Below are positions 23,051 to 35,000 of a stretch of 64,000 bases of DNA, in pieces. The number at the start of each line of letters is the position of its first letter. Positions within the stretch are counted from its first letter, which is position 1. The notes beneath the pieces are model-generated. The model was not told where the DNA came from and made no database searches. It saw nothing but the letters and a program-made list of their open reading frames with translations. Source of the DNA: Isoetes taiwanensis. Taxonomy: Eukaryota > Streptophyta > Lycopodiopsida > Isoetales > Isoetaceae. Where the stretch lies: assembly GCA_021234155.1 (NCBI GenBank), contig JAJEKV010000051.1, positions 5,088,698 to 5,152,697 of the forward strand. The letters run 5' to 3'. The position numbers and the translations under genes are program-made.

Positions 23051-23289
23051 TATGTAATATTTAATATTAAATATTTATTTAATATTTAAAAAAGCCAAGA
23101 TGGTTCATGAATGACAAGTACTTTTTTATTTTTTTTTGGTTGGCAAGATGACGAGTACTTCTTCCATCCATTTTATATCAAATTTGGCTTGCTGAATGAT
23201 AGTTTGTGGCCAAAATATTTCCGGCTCAAATATGATAGAAATTCTTGCTTTCCACATCCTCTAGAGAAGGAGATAGATTCTCCAGTCTC

Positions 23290-23960
23290 TAACAGGATGA
23301 GGAAATAGAATGTTCATTAAAGGCATGGTTGGAAGATGGGGACATCGAATTCCTGACATGCAAGTTCTAGCATCCATTTTGACCAGATACAACTCCTAGT
23401 AAGGTGATTTTCATCCTCAATACCCTGCACATATCTGTCACATAGGTTAGAAAAGGCGATTCCCATCCTATGTCTCTTGGCATTAGTGGCTAAAGCCTTA
23501 TGCCAGAGTTGCCAAATAAAGGATTTGATCTTGGGATTGATAAGGGAGTGCCACGTGAATTTTAGATTAATAATACATCTATCCTCACTAATATTCCATC
23601 TGGTTTAAACAAGGTGGAACCATTTAAATTGGAAATTTTGCCACTAAAATTCCACAGGCTTTCACTTAAATAGGATCGGTCATAGAGACAGTGAATAGGG
23701 GCGTCTATACTCTATCAGAACCAGCTAAAGGCATTAGGTTGAGTTCTAGCTAACTTGAGCTTATGAGTGGATAACAAGTGTGACCAAGAATTCTGCTCTT
23801 GATTTGGCAAAGGCCTGAAGTTGATGCTTCTCGTATAGCTGTGAGTAACCATGTTAAAGTCCCCAACCATCACACATTCATCATAGGGAATGTTATTTAA
23901 ACTATTTCTGAGAGAATTCCAAAAAGGATGTCTATCCCCAGGTTGATTGAAAGCATAGAT
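23290..23960 (-). pseudogene. LINE remnant (endonuclease plus C-terminal zinc finger)
   Basis: On minus, 23960 to about 23600 reads MVGDFNMVTHSYTRSINFRP, carrying the GDFN motif of APE-type LINE endonuclease, then typical LINE linker sequence with two stops. About 23570 to 23320 reads W.SLINPKIKSFIWQLWHKA and later VQGIEDENHLTRSC, the zf-RVT domain found at the end of plant L1 ORF2. The RT between them is missing, so this is an internally deleted copy. Confidence 0.75.
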
Positions 23961-24119
23961 ATTAACAAAAGCAAACCTGATGTTATCTCACCATGGAGTA
24001 CTACCATCTGCCACCATTGTCATGAACCATTTGAATGTTATATTGATTCTGACCGTCTCTCCAAGCTAAAGAGATATGATATATCTGTAGAGCTGTTATT
24101 TATCTTAATTGCCTAAAGC

Positions 24120-24865
24120 TTAAAATTGGAAGGAAGAGTGTTAGATAAAAGCTTATATTCAAAGTCTCTAAAAGCTTATACATTATTGGCCCAATTTACA
24201 TGGCTATAGCTAATATATCGTTGTTTTATTGCATTACCTGATGTTGCATCCTAATAAAATTGCTTCTTGGTGGCGACTTACACACTTCCCTATAGCCTGA
24301 AGCTTACAAAAAGGCCTTAGTGCGACACCAGACAGTTGCTCATTGTTTCCTCTCCCATCCACTTACTTCAGATAAGAGTACTTTTTTTTTTTTTTTTGGG
24401 GGATGTATTACGAGAAACAAATATTATCATGTCGGACATGTGCTTTTAACCTATCAAAAATGCCGATGGTTGCATCACATTGGGGGTCCATTGGATTACC
24501 TGTACTGCATACAAGACATATCATACCATTGTTGCAGGCCTGCAACTTGTATCACAAGCCCATGTTTCATTAACCATATAAAGTGCATGCATTCTTTTAA
24601 TCTTATCAGTACCGTTCGCAGCCACTCTGATCTTTCCTCATCTACTGACTTGAATCCCATGGTGCTCCATCCAAGAGGTGAAAAGGCCTCAGAGGTAAAG
24701 TCATTTCAAGTTTTAGCCTCAGAAACAAAAAATTATTGATTAGTCTCTAATATTTTAATTTTAGGTATTGAGACTGAATGTAATACAATGACCACACAAT
24801 TATTAAGCCCATACCATGATTATTCTGATATTTTTTAATACTACCTCTCTATCGCCTCCATTCGC
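24120..24865. other. no recognisable gene
   Basis: Contains a T17 run near 24389 and an open frame at 24320-24736 without a recognised motif. The T run could be the reversed tail of a retro-insertion. Confidence 0.35.
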
Positions 24866-25170
24866 ACAGGTGCCCACCATCTCCGAATTGAAACATGCAG
24901 ATGGAGTGGGGAGCCATGCCAGGACAAAATCTTTCAGTGCTATCAGATGGGAGCCGTTGAGGATGAATGTCACACCTTCCAGAGATGCCCGACATATAAT
25001 CAGATTCGAACATGCTACGCTCTGTTCATCAGACCCGAAGAGTTGCTACACATAATATTGAGCACGGCTTCAGTGCGATCACTAGGATCATACATTCAGG
25101 ATGTATATGAGGGCTCAGATATGCCCGGGGATAAATACTTAATGTGTATACATACGTCATCATGCATAAT
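24866..25170 (+). pseudogene. LINE ORF2 C-terminal zinc finger fragment
   Basis: On plus, HHLRIETCRW is followed by CYQMGAVEDECHTFQRCPTY and NQIR, the zf-RVT pattern (C..C...EDE.H....C..Y..IR). The first cysteine pair is partly lost (QDKIFQC). It is an isolated 3' piece in the opposite orientation to the LINE fragments on either side. Confidence 0.65.
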
Positions 25171-26075
25171 CGTATAGCTTGTCAGCAGACTTATTGCTGC
25201 CACAATTTTTCCCCGAAAAAACCCTTCGGGGCAGTAATACACCAGCTGCGCTTTTGTATTGGGTCCCATAGATCAATTGGTCTTCGTAGATGATAAAAAA
25301 ACATTCAATGTATTCAATTCTTTTGTGCTAACAACCTATCTCGTATGGGAACCAACCCAACCAACCAACATGTATGCAATACTATTTCCAACTCTTTTAG
25401 AAAGAAGCCTACATAGACCAAGTCTAAAACCTTAGTTGCAATGACAAGTAGACAATTTAATTTTGTGTTTACGTATGTAGACCAAGCACTAGTATCTAGA
25501 CCAAGCACCAAATGAAAGAATTTTCTTGTGCTTTCTCAGTATTAAATAGGTGTCAATCTCCATCAGAGACAATTGAAGCCTAGTATGCTAACTACCAACT
25601 CGTCTTGCATTGGGAACGTGTTTGGGTACATGATCACCTTGTAGTTTACATCTTAGGAAGACTAGACAAGAGGAAACTTCTATGTTCTTACCATGGGACC
25701 TTCTTGCTAGAGCAACCTTCCTTGTTTTATAGCCATATTAATAAGAATGTCATGCCAGCTCAGCAATCATATGTAGCTAAGTTCAATTCCATTTCTTTGG
25801 TGTTTGAGTAGATTATATTAATATGTAAGATCACATATATAAAAGGACAAAATAGTATATGCATCCAAGGAATTAAAAAAATCATTTTTCCATTTTATTT
25901 TTCTATGTTTTTCCGCTATCCGGTGGTGATGCCAACCATGCATATGTTGCACAATAATAGGGGTTCCAGGGGAGATTTGATATGGATGCATAAACCAACG
26001 TTTTTGAGACCATACTGCTAAAATAATTGAATGGGTTATTATAAAAAGAAAATAAAGGTTCACAAGAAAAAATAA
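25171..26075. other. AT-rich, no recognisable gene
   Basis: Only short frames in both strands. I see no repeat structure beyond AT-rich runs. Confidence 0.4.
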
Positions 26076-26077
26076 GC

Positions 26078-26155
26078 ATGTTAGTTAGTTGGTTGGATTG
26101 GTTAAAGTATTCTTATTAGGATATTAAATTATTCTGATAGAGGTTCGAGTCCATA
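26078..26155 (+). repeat. tRNA-like sequence (SINE head or tRNA relic)
   Basis: GTTAGTTAGTTGGTTGG (about 26083) resembles a tRNA A box, and GGTTCGAGTCC (about 26143) is a perfect B box, at roughly tRNA spacing. The arms do not fold cleanly by eye, so it is not a working tRNA gene. A tRNA-derived SINE is the likeliest source; I see no clear poly(A) end. Confidence 0.4.
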
Positions 26156-27020
26156 TTTCAAAATCATGGGCACACCTAATCATAAATGAGATCAAAATAA
26201 GAGATGTCCAGAGGCCTCAACATACGATCTGCGCCATAGGTTGGACGCAACCGAGGACACTTTCTTTTATTTTAAAAATTTTTCTTTCAACTCAGAAAGA
26301 GTGTGTATTATTTGGATATTGGGTAGTGATAATCAAATTGTTGTTGTGTTTCTTTAATGCAATATATGTAAGCATTAATGCTCGCAGATTCCTTTGCAAA
26401 GTTATTGTATTTTTTATCTCTAACATCACATGGTAATCAACATGTACACGCATAATAATCATAAAATACATTTTGGGTGTTAAACTCGCCACGCATCTCA
26501 AATTCGAGAACAAATTGTATTATGCTAGTTTCATTGACAATTTTCATTTATGCTATTAAAAGATTTTACGGATGCTAAAAGATTTGGTTTTGTATTTCCC
26601 TGTTGGTCAAGCACTACATAAATGACTATTCTTGTCCCTTCTAATATGGAATACCTAGAGGTGGGACATCATTAAAGGCTCCAAGTCAACATCCATGCTT
26701 AAAGCGAGGAGCAAGTGGAGCACTTGCCGAAGTCCACATAAATATATCCTTGGGTAGATAGTATGCAAAAGGCGGTTGTTTATTTTACTCTAGGTAGCCT
26801 GCCTTACGAGTGCTTCGTGTCAACAACACGAGGGAAATAACCATGTGCACTGTTTTGAAATGGATGACAATAAATTACGAGAGAGACAAAAAAAAAAAAA
26901 AAAACACGCTTCTTTCGTCTAGCAGTACTTTACCATTCTTTAAATAGACTCTAGTTTGTCTTCTTCCAATCATAATAATATTGCAAGTCGATAGATACTT
27001 CATCGCAATCTCTTGTACTC
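26156..27020. other. upstream region of the dioxygenase gene
   Basis: AT-rich, with an A18 run near 26889-26906 and no open frame of note. It should contain the promoter of the gene that starts at 27157; I could not pick a convincing TATA box. Confidence 0.35.
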
Positions 27021-27022
27021 GT

Positions 27023-27174
27023 GTAAGTACACGCCATCTTGATATCCATAGCGCCTAGAGAGACAACTAAGCAAGAGCAAATGGAAGTGATATGCCCTGT
27101 AAGTACGTGCCATCTTGATATCCGTAGCGCCTAGAGAGACAACTAAGCAAGAGCAAATGGAAGTGATATGCCCT
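27023..27174 (+). repeat. 76-bp tandem duplication over the start codon
   Basis: Two copies (27023-27098 and 27099-27174) differ at two or three bases. Each carries the leader end, an ATG and the first six codons of the dioxygenase. The copy boundary creates GTAAGTAC, a near-perfect splice donor, right after the first ATGGAAGTGATATGCCCT. The first ATG (27081) opens a 17-codon frame that ends at a TAG before the second ATG (27157). Confidence 0.9.
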
Positions 27175-28339
27175 GGTCACACTAAAGGGTTACAGATTCC
27201 AATATTCAGGCAATCATGGAATGATGTATTGGAGATAAAGGCTAAAGAACAGAAGATCTCAGAAGATGGGATACCATTCCCCTATATAATGTCACCATTT
27301 AAAACAAGCGCAAGTGCAGAAGATGCAATAAAGAGCAATAAGGCGCTAATAGAGAAGTGTTTAGAAGTAAGTGGAGCAGTGATTCTTAGGGGATTTAAAG
27401 TGAAAAGTGCGTCAGATTTTAACAAGGCATTGGATGCCTCAGGTTGGGAGGAACGTACTTATCTTGGAGGGGAGGCTACAAGGAGAAAAGTAGTGGGAAG
27501 AGTATACACTGCGAATGAAGGCGTGCCACTTGGACAGACAATAGGCTTCCACAATGAGGGAGCATATGTAGGGATTGAATTTGAACGCTGCGATTAGTTT
27601 TTATATGTTTATATCTCTGAGTTATATTTTCATGCAATTTGAATTAAGTGAGCATTTATTTTCATGCAGCTTGCTAGGCCAATCCGAAGAATAGTCTTCT
27701 ATTGTGATGTAGAGCCCCCATTAGGGGGTGGGGCAACAACGGTGATACAAGGGCACGTGATCTACCAGAGGATGGTTAAGGAGGACCCCAAATTTATACA
27801 ACAACTAGAACAAAAGAAATTGAGGTACTCGAAAGTTCTAAGGGAGCATGGAGATGGAAGTTGGAGGGCCATGTTCCAAACAGACAATCGAGAAAAGGCA
27901 GAAATAAAGTAAGAAAATATGCATGTCTTAAATATGTGGAATAATCTTTTTGCTGATGGAAATGTGTTTCATTTCCTACAGGGCTGCATCATTAGGTTCT
28001 GAAATTGAATGGCTATTCACAGGGGCCAAATTCCACTCTCAGAGCTTGCCAGGAGTCATCACACACCCGACTACGGGACAAAAAACTTGGTTCAATGCAC
28101 TTTCTGGAATTCGCTCCTTGATGAATATATCAGAACCAGGAACATACGAAGTTTCTTTTGGAGATGGCACGCCTATTCCAGAGGAGAATATCCAGACTAG
28201 TTTGCGAATTATGGAGGAAGAACATGTTGCAATTCCGTGGCAGCAAGGCGACATCTTAATTGTTGATAATTTGGCAGTCCTTCATGGCCGCCAAGCTTCT
28301 GCTTCTCCTCGTAGTATCCTAGTCTCCCTTTGTGCTTGA
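27157..28339 (+). CDS. TauD/clavaminate synthase-like Fe(II)/2-oxoglutarate dioxygenase
   Basis: Three exons join in frame: 27157-27567, 27670-27908 and 27982-28339 (GT-AG), giving 335 residues, close to the roughly 330 of plant At3g21360-type proteins. The iron-binding HxE is FHNE near residue 130, the distal histidine is in DNLAVLHGR, and the arginine that holds 2-oxoglutarate follows in PRSILVSL. FYCDVEPPLGGGATTVI and IPWQQGDILIVDN are family blocks. No stop or frameshift is seen, so it is probably functional. Its substrate is unknown in the plant family. The start is the second copy of a duplicated leader; the upstream ATG at 27081 gives only a short out-of-frame peptide. Confidence 0.9.
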
Positions 28340-28790
28340 TTCCACCCTTATCTCTTTCTATGCTTGATGCTCTATATAAGTTTTTGTGTATTTTAGTGGT
28401 AATACTTGACCGATGTACAATTATTATAGAGTCCATAAAGATGTCTTAGCTGTTTAGAAGCTTTTTTTTCGTGGCAATAAATCTTGCCATGTAGCCTTTA
28501 AAATATCTATAAAATGCGTACCGTACCTATAAAATACTTATCGTACTCGTCTTGAAAACTACCAGAATTTGACACAAAAATAATGCATTATTTATTCCTT
28601 ACGTGCCGTACCACTGGTACGGTACGCTAAGTACTTGAAAGTTACCATAGCCGTACGGAAACAACAATGGTTATGATGTTGTTTTACTACACAAAAAGTT
28701 GTATAGATTTGTAATGTAATGTAATGTAATATTATTATCACGCCCACTTTGGACCTTGAAAGGCCATGGAGCGGCAAATACACAATATTC
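28340..28790. other. 3' flank of the dioxygenase gene
   Basis: Non-coding. Contains a small palindrome, CCGTACCACTGGTACGG (28608-28624), and a (TAATG)n run at about 28710-28730. Confidence 0.5.
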
Positions 28791-28794
28791 ATAG

Positions 28795-30125
28795 TTTCAG
28801 TACTAGTGAACGGTGTGCTTCTACAGCTTTAAAATAGTGACCAAGCAGCAAAGGGTCCTTATCAAGTAATGTCAGAAAATCATTAGCCTGTATACAGAAC
28901 CTGTTTCTAATCTCTTCATAAGCTGAACAGTGTAAAAACACATGGGCTTCATCTTCGATCAACTTCTGTTCACACACCAAGCAGTACCTCTCTTCTTTTG
29001 GAACATTGTACCATCTGCCCGTTTCCACATGCAGCCTATGGGAGCTTGTCCGGTATTTTGCTATGGGTGCTTCAAGAATCTCGAATTTGTGCTTTCAGTG
29101 CACGTTTGTTCGAATAGACCAACAACGGTTTTTACTTAGAAATGTATGTGATCATCGTGATCCTTTGGTTGCCCATAATTTTTCCACAACAGCGTGCGTA
29201 ATAGATCTCGGGCCCCAAGCTCAAAGATCCGCCAATCTTGCAGACTTATTCCCCAACGTTCAGCCCATTTTAGCAAATTTTGATACCATCCTGAGGAAGT
29301 AGATTGCGACATAGCTATCTTGGATAGGCGCCCATCTGGCTGTTGGCGAATCCTGTTGACAAAGGTTATTGCACGATAGAGAGCTTTCCGCTTCCAAAGG
29401 AAACATGCACGCCTCGCTAGCATAATTGCAAATGGAATCTGGCTGTTTAACCCCAATTCCTCACGGAGAAATACTTTCAACACTATTTCAATCTGCGACC
29501 CGGTGATGTCTTTGAGATGCGGCCCCATATAGGTGATCCATAAAGGATAACGGTTTGCACTAATGTTTTGAATAAGATTTTCTTTAGCCCCCAGTCATAG
29601 AGAGAAGCTTTATGACATCTAGTTAACATACCGTATAAAGATGCTTTGCCACCTGCTATCCGTTTTCTGACACATTCTTTCCAGGAATATTTAGAAGAAA
29701 ACTCTAATCCTAAATATTTGTAACAATCCACTATTTCCAGAATATCACCTTTATACCTGAATACAGGCCTGTGAGTCGTCCCAAAGATCATCACTTTAGA
29801 TTTGGCTAAATTGACTTTCATGTGTCGCATCACAGAAAGCTGCTAGATTATCAAGGTGAGACTGCAAACCCTCTGGTTTATCTGCTAACAAAGCCACATC
29901 GTCAGTGTATAATAAGACAATTGCCCATGCGGGTGCCTGCTAAGCCTCTATGACTCAACCATTCCTCCAGCTCATCTATATAAAGACCAAACAAAGTAGG
30001 GGATAATGGGCACCCCTGCTGAACACCTATTGTGCTTTGGACCTCTGCAGCAAAATCATCAGACAACCTTACTATTACCTCTGAATATAGCTTAGCAATA
30101 GCTCCTCTTATAAATTAACATTCGA
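28795..30125 (-). pseudogene. LINE reverse transcriptase remnant
   Basis: On minus, from 30060 downward, GVQQGCPLSPTLFGLYIDEL is followed by VLLYTDDVALLADKPEGLQ. These are RT motifs with an intact YTDD catalytic pair, as in non-LTR elements. Next come KSKVMIFG, DCYKYLGLEFSS and the C-terminal finger CLVCEQKLIEDEAHVFLHC. The pieces lie in at least three frames (breaks near 29830 and 29490, and again before 29030), so the copy is dead. The GVQQGCPLSP...YIDEL form differs from the LINE remnant at 23.3 kb, so a separate lineage is likely. Confidence 0.8.
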
Positions 30126-30900
30126 ACTTCAATTTAGATAATCTTAGCTTTGATGAAAAGATCTCATCCTCATTTACATTGCAATTGAACACATTCTCAT
30201 TTGGATCATCACCAAGAGGTTACGGTTATTTCTATTTGGATCATCACCAAAAGATTACGGTTATTTCTATAAAAAAAAATATACCCCCAAATGAGGGGCA
30301 TTTTAGCAATTTCAGCAAAACTTAAAGGCATTTTAGAGTTTTTTTCTTAAAAACAAAGTAAACACCAACATGCTCTATAACTAAGCATATGTTGGTTTTG
30401 TTTCGATTATTATGGAATAAGCTCCACATAGCATGCCAGAAAGATTGGAGGGATGGCCATAAGAATGCGCGGATAATGACATCGTGAAATGTCTCGCAAA
30501 GATGAATTAGTTGGTGCTGAAGGTGTCGAAAAAAATAAACGTGGTATAACTAGTCAAGATTCCTCCAGAAACGAGTGCTTTACAATATAAAATGTCGCAT
30601 CAAGGCGTACCAACCATTAGTGTATTGCATCCTTCCTTTTAATGTATCTCCCCATTAGTGTTTTTTGTGGAGAGCCATTGTTGTGATAGATATTACAATA
30701 GCCATATGTAGCATTTTTATACTTGGATTACAGTTATTAAATGCATACATCAGTTGTACATTCATTTCACACATTTTTTCAAAAACAATCGTGTAAAATA
30801 TATTCTTGATCTTCTAATTATGCAATCTAATTACTACTGATGAAGTATACCAATAGTGGACCACTTAAAAACAGACAAGGAAGCATTGAAAAAAAAATAA
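30126..30900. other. no recognisable gene, small tandem repeat
   Basis: Near 30196-30270 a segment with TTTGGATCATCACCAA(G/A)AG and TTACGGTTATTTCTAT is present twice. The rest is AT-rich. ACCCCCAAATGAGGGGCATT near 30283 resembles the arm of the MITE that follows. Confidence 0.45.
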
Positions 30901-31080
30901 GAAAAACTACCAAACTACCCCTATGAGTTTATGTAATTACCAAAATGCCCTTATGAGTTTTAAAATTACCAAAATGCCCCTACACACCTACTATACACAA
31001 GGGCATTTTTGTAATTTTGAAACTCATAAGAGTATTTTGGTAATTATACAAACTCATAGGGGTATTTTAGTAGTTTTCCC
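30901..31080. mobile_element. 180-bp hairpin MITE-like element
   Basis: Two arms of about 83 bp (30901-30983 and 30998-31080) are near-perfect reverse complements around a 14-bp loop. Arms contain CCCCTATGAGTTT, AATTACCAAAATGCCC and their complements. Within each arm the same motif appears twice, so the element is also internally repetitive. I could not fix a target duplication in the AT-rich flanks. Confidence 0.8.
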
Positions 31081-32045
31081 AAATTTAATTAATAGTAAAA
31101 TGTAAAATTTAAAATGTAAAAATGCACTTAAAAGCCCTTAGTATGAGGATTGCGTATGATTTTTCTAAAAAACATTGTGTACATATAGCCGATTAAAACC
31201 TCCACATAAATGATTCTTTATAAATAGCATGTAGCATTCAAATACCCTACTGTTGTGGAGTCAATTTATAAATTATGTACATTATTCAAATAGCCTACTC
31301 CTCTGGAGTGTATTTATAAATTGTATCATTCAAATACTCTCCTATTGTGGATCAAGAGAGGATGTTTGAGTGTGGCCTTACTTTTCTTTTACCTGCTTTA
31401 TTCAATGGTTGAGATTGAACAAAAACTTTGTGTTGATCCACTATTCAAAGTCCATCCATTTAACCATAGTCTGCTATTGGACCATGGTCCACTATTGGTG
31501 ACCCCCTCTAATACATAAGGCCAATGTGTCTAGATGGCAATTGCAATCCACCATGTGTATAACATTCAATCCAAGAGTACGGCCAAACTTTTTGGCTGGT
31601 GTAAATGCTATCTTGAGCCAAAATCTCACTCACCTTAACTACCCACGTAGGCTGAGCTTCCAACTAGGTGATGATTTTTGTATACCTAAAGATAATTCAG
31701 GCATCATAGCCAACCACACATCTTTTAAGGAGTGGTAACAAAATATTTTAAGTGATGCGGCATGAACATCCCTAAATTGCGACAATTTAACCTGTCTGCG
31801 TGCTCGCTCTTCAGCAATAAATCCTCTTCATAAAGCAAGCTAAAATGACTCTTGTATACATTTCATATATATTATGGTAGAATGAATCAACCAATCAAGC
31901 ACTCAATCCATATCATTACAAAATGGTATAGTGGCATGCCTTATCATGCAGAAAATGTTATTACTCACATGTGTCACTCTATTCTGACAATGAGTTAATG
32001 AAGCGCCCAACAAGAGTGTTGTAGTATTATTGACATTGCCTTTTT
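31081..32045. other. downstream flank of the BTB-LRR gene, with a three-copy repeat
   Basis: At 31217-31352 a unit with CATTCAAATA(C/G)(C/T)CT(A/C)CT and TTTATAAATT occurs three times at about 58-60 bp spacing. Otherwise only short frames are seen. The 3' UTR of the minus-strand gene should lie just left of 32046. Confidence 0.45.
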
Positions 32046-35000
32046 TCAATATTTTGATTTTACAATGGTTGTCCTTAACCTCGTTTTGCTGCGTTCAAGT
32101 ACAATAGAATCACTGTGGCACCTCCCTTTGAGAAGTTTTGTGTAACTTTGAAGCACGTTATCAACAACTTTGCAGCGGGAGAGCTTGACAAGGTACAAAG
32201 ATCTCCATGCTGATCCCTGCCAAAGGCACGTCATTTGCATTACCAGACAAATAAAGATTTACTTCAAAACCTTCCACCACTATGAAGGTTGGCTTACATG
32301 AGGTGTTTCATACCCCCCCTCCAGACAATCGCATAAGTCGAGATGCAAGCTTCTTAAGACAGGTAGCTGCAACAGAATAATCCCCTTAGAATAACTGGAA
32401 CTGAATCCAAGAATAATACATGTAATAACTTGCTTAAATAACTTGCAGGCTAGAGAGTGTAACGTACCTTAAGGATGGCATCACTTATAAAACTTCTTGG
32501 CAAGCCAGGTCCCTACACAAATGTAACGAGCCACTATTTACATCTAATTCAACGAAGTTCAAATATGGCACTCCTACACTGAATTAGCTTGAAATGTTTC
32601 AGCACATCATATCATAAATATTTCTTTTTGCAACATTCCATTCACTTTATTATGTAACAATAATATTTCTGCTCACAAAACATACTTGTCATCCTTATGT
32701 CACCATCCTGCAAACACTCAGGAATGTCTATTCAGGGTATAACATCTGATATTTTACGGTGTTAATAAGATTGTCAAACCTACATTGTGCCGCAACGTTA
32801 GAATTTCGAGCGCAGGACAGAGATTCAGAAGGCATGATGCTCCCTCACACGTTGGTTGAGCACATTCCTGTATACAGAAAAAAATCATAGAACTTGCTAT
32901 ATATTCATGCATTACCAGACATGCAAGGGACCTGTTAATAAAACTTTATGAATGCAAATACAAGTAATACACAAACCTCAATTTTCAGTTCAGAAAGGCC
33001 ACGCCAGTTATGGGCAATAATACTTAAGGAATCTGATGAGCAAATGAAAGAAAATGTATAAGCGAGTAAAAAGATGGACTCTGTAGAAACAAGCTTGGAT
33101 GATCAGAACCACACTTTAGTCAATTATGGGACCAGGAAACATTCAGCTTGAACCATAAACTTAGCATGAAGATGCATTTGCCTGCCAAAACATATCATTT
33201 CCTAATATTACGGACAGCAAAAAGAAATAACAACAATGCTATATAGGTATTTGAATAGCTTGAAAGAAGAGATCCTGTCAAACGCTAGTGATCAAAGCAG
33301 AAGCAACATACAAGCAGGAGAAAACGAACTAACTACAAGTGCGGGTGTGTGCGCCTTTATAATATACATTAGCAGACACATGGTGAGCTATGAAGTGACA
33401 CATCAGCTGAGTCATAATAATGTTGATTGAGATATGCGTTGTGTCAGATTTTATGTACAGCCAGCAATTAAATGAGTCAGCAGTAAAGTACTTACTTGAA
33501 GACAACCTTGTGCAATGTGTGATTGAGAAACAGGACAACGTTTCACATGTCTTGCCAAGGATCAATAGTTCTCTGTCCGTAATACAGTTTATACTACCTT
33601 CCAGCTTCAGACACTTCAAATTTGACCCAAAGCCTTCATTAAATGTGTTAATACATCTTAATGGAAGATAGCTTAAACAATGCTCAAGCTTGAACACCAT
33701 AAGATTAGACAAATGTCTGAGCCAGTAAGTAAAAATAACAGCTGATAAATCCTGCCAAAGGAATGCGTAAAATTAAGACTTGACATGTAAAGATTCCGGC
33801 ATAATGTACAAAAATATCGATTATGTGGTACCTGAAAGCAAATGGCAATGCTCTCCAATATTGGACAAAGGATAGGGAGTTCAAGCAATGAAGAACTGCT
33901 GATAGTTGTGCCAAGACCTATCGTCAATGACCTTAATGAGAAGATAGACGGTGACATTGCTTTGAAAATACAATCTGAAAACCCCCAACCAACTTCCAGG
34001 TATTCTAACTGCCTAACACCTTTCTCAAGAAGGGCATCCTGAACTTTTGGCTCTTCTAAATGGCCCTCGCTCTTCATGTTTTTACATCCCCGAAAATTAA
34101 GCTTTTTCAGAGTCGGATTTTTCATGATTACATATGTCAAAGCCTGTTTAGATACCTAATCCAAATGAGAAATGGTTTTGGTTAGCAATTTACAGCCAAA
34201 TCATACTTAGAAAGATAAAATTTAAGTTATAGATATAATTTGCCATAAAATTTTAAGCTATAGACATAATATATGACTTTACCAAGGTGTTATAGGAATA
34301 TAATATAAGTGCTTCATTTCGGAACATTAATAAATACTCTGCTAGCACTTAATAACACAGTTACAAAGTTGATGCTCTTAATGTCCCGATAAACCCATAG
34401 GGGAAAAACTTATTATAGTTCTCTGTAACAAAATTAGGAATAGTCTGTTGTTCCACTTAGCTCTTCTAGTCAAGACTTAAAGCTACAAACATTCTGACTA
34501 GGGAATAGATAACAACTCTGCAGGAAAGGAGAAACTAAAGCATATCGATCAAGGATTCCAAAGACTTTCTAGAGCCATATATCAAACAAAAATATGATGA
34601 TTCAGCAAAGGGACTAGATATGACAAAATCTTATGGACAAATAAGACCAAGTAGCAAGAAGTGTGGAAACAAAAAACGAGAATAATATGGCTAATACATT
34701 GACCAATACAGTCAAGAACCAGATTCATTCCAAAGATAAAAACAAACCAAAATCAACAATAAATAGAATTTATACCTGAGTATCTTGCAAATTTAAGAAT
34801 TTTAAGCAACTACTTGAAAGCGCATATAGTGCATTGTCATCAACAACAGTATTTGAAAGTGCTAAATGCATAAGATTAGGCGTCAATGTCAAGAGTCTTG
34901 CCACATCGCCTGCAGAGAACCCTGCATGTGAGCACGCCATAGTTGGTTCCCGTTTTCCGTTGAAATACACTATCTTCCCAACAAATGTAAAATAATATAA

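Noticed and set aside
27081-27134. ATG at 27081 as the dioxygenase start
   Set aside because: It is out of frame with the enzyme and meets a TAG after 17 codons; the start at 27157 gives the full protein.
32690-32712. Possible extra exon of the BTB-LRR gene (GATGGTGACATAAGG on minus)
   Set aside because: It lacks a good donor and adds a stop or breaks the frame; exon 17 joins exon 18 directly as [12 protein letters not shown].
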